Assembly: GCA_021324335.1 (NCBI GenBank)
Contig: JAJPJH010000106.1
Coordinates: 28,898-92,897, forward strand
Length of the DNA stretch: 64,000 bases
DNA from: Gammaproteobacteria bacterium
Lineage (GTDB): Bacteria; Pseudomonadota; Gammaproteobacteria; DSM-16500
Direction: 5' to 3'
How positions within the stretch are numbered: position 1 is the stretch's first letter; every line of letters begins with the position of its first letter. A program made the translations under genes and the position numbers. This document shows, one piece after another, positions 63,945 to 64,000 of this stretch. The notes under the pieces were generated by a model. It was given only the letters and a program-made list of their open reading frames with translations. It was not told where the DNA came from and did no database searches.

Positions 63945-64000
63945 ATGGAAAACACTATCAGCACAAGCAAGGCAGCGAAACTTCTGGGCGTTACCGTCAA
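63945..64000 (+). mobile_element. Start of an IS607-type serine recombinase gene (cut by window edge)
   Basis: Only 18 full codons are visible from the ATG at 63945: MENTISTSKAAKLLGVTV. This matches the MerR-like helix-turn-helix start of IS607-family TnpA recombinases, where a segment of the type TxxAAKLLGVxxxTL(Q) follows the Met. MerR regulators or excisionases begin similarly, so it is a likely but not certain call. The gene continues past the window. Confidence 0.45.

Overview
The window looks like a chromosomal segment of an intracellular or host-associated gammaproteobacterium related to Legionella, Coxiella, Aquicella or Rickettsiella. The basis is a moderately AT-rich genome with gammaproteobacterial housekeeping blocks (murE-mraY-murD, ftsW-murG-murC-murB-ftsQAZ-lpxC, ndk-rlmN-rodZ-hisS-yfgM-bamB-der, guaBA), broken up by AT-rich genes for eukaryotic-like proteins: ankyrin-like repeats, F-box-like motifs, a full-length NSF-like AAA ATPase, coiled coils and membrane-inserting proteins. 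This is the kind of repertoire that Dot/Icm (type IVB) secreting bacteria export into host cells. No secretion-system gene is in the window, so secretion is inference. The species assignment is also inference.

Layout. 1-4400: the end of an unknown gene, an F-box/transmembrane protein, an ankyrin protein, and a decayed PIN-domain fragment touching murE. 4398-8351: murE, mraY, murD, with no murF between murE and mraY. 8433-18381: an island of accessory genes wedged into the division/cell-wall cluster. It holds a 1396-aa protein with an internal duplication, a 505-aa ankyrin-like protein, a gene split by one in-frame amber codon, and an NSF homologue. A scar at 14418-14570 combines a degraded copy of the ftsW start with a degraded copy of the 3' end of the 1396-aa gene, the order expected at a tandem-duplication junction. 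18620-31429: ftsW, murG, murC, murB, ftsQ, ftsA, ftsZ, a repeat-rich gap, lpxC, dciA-like (opposite strand), secA, mutT; ddl is absent between murB and ftsQ. 31426-38000: a glycosyltransferase, an F-box/ankyrin-like protein, a ParB-family protein without parA, a 47-aa membrane protein, tRNA-Pro, ispB, a secreted hydrolase-like protein bracketed by an exact 21-bp direct repeat, and yajQ.

38070-42316: a small biosynthetic operon (type III polyketide synthase plus two SAM methyltransferases) and a two-repeat unknown protein. 42347-51883, minus strand: der, bamB, yfgM, hisS, rodZ, rlmN, ndk, an MtaD-like deaminase, tRNA-Ser, a miniature BamC-like lipoprotein, and dapA. 52001-56348: an ArnT/PMT-like membrane glycosyltransferase, a ZapB-like coiled coil, a very basic histone-like protein, a transmembrane effector candidate and a coiled-coil protein. 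56377-62301: xseA, an alpha/beta hydrolase, guaB, guaA, tadA. 62321-64000: a long coiled-coil protein, then the first codons of what looks like an IS607-type recombinase.

Functionally, the conserved genes cover peptidoglycan precursor synthesis, division, outer-membrane assembly, protein export and purine synthesis. The accessory genes most resemble host-manipulation proteins. The NSF-like ATPase is the most striking, because NSF is the eukaryotic machine that disassembles SNARE complexes.
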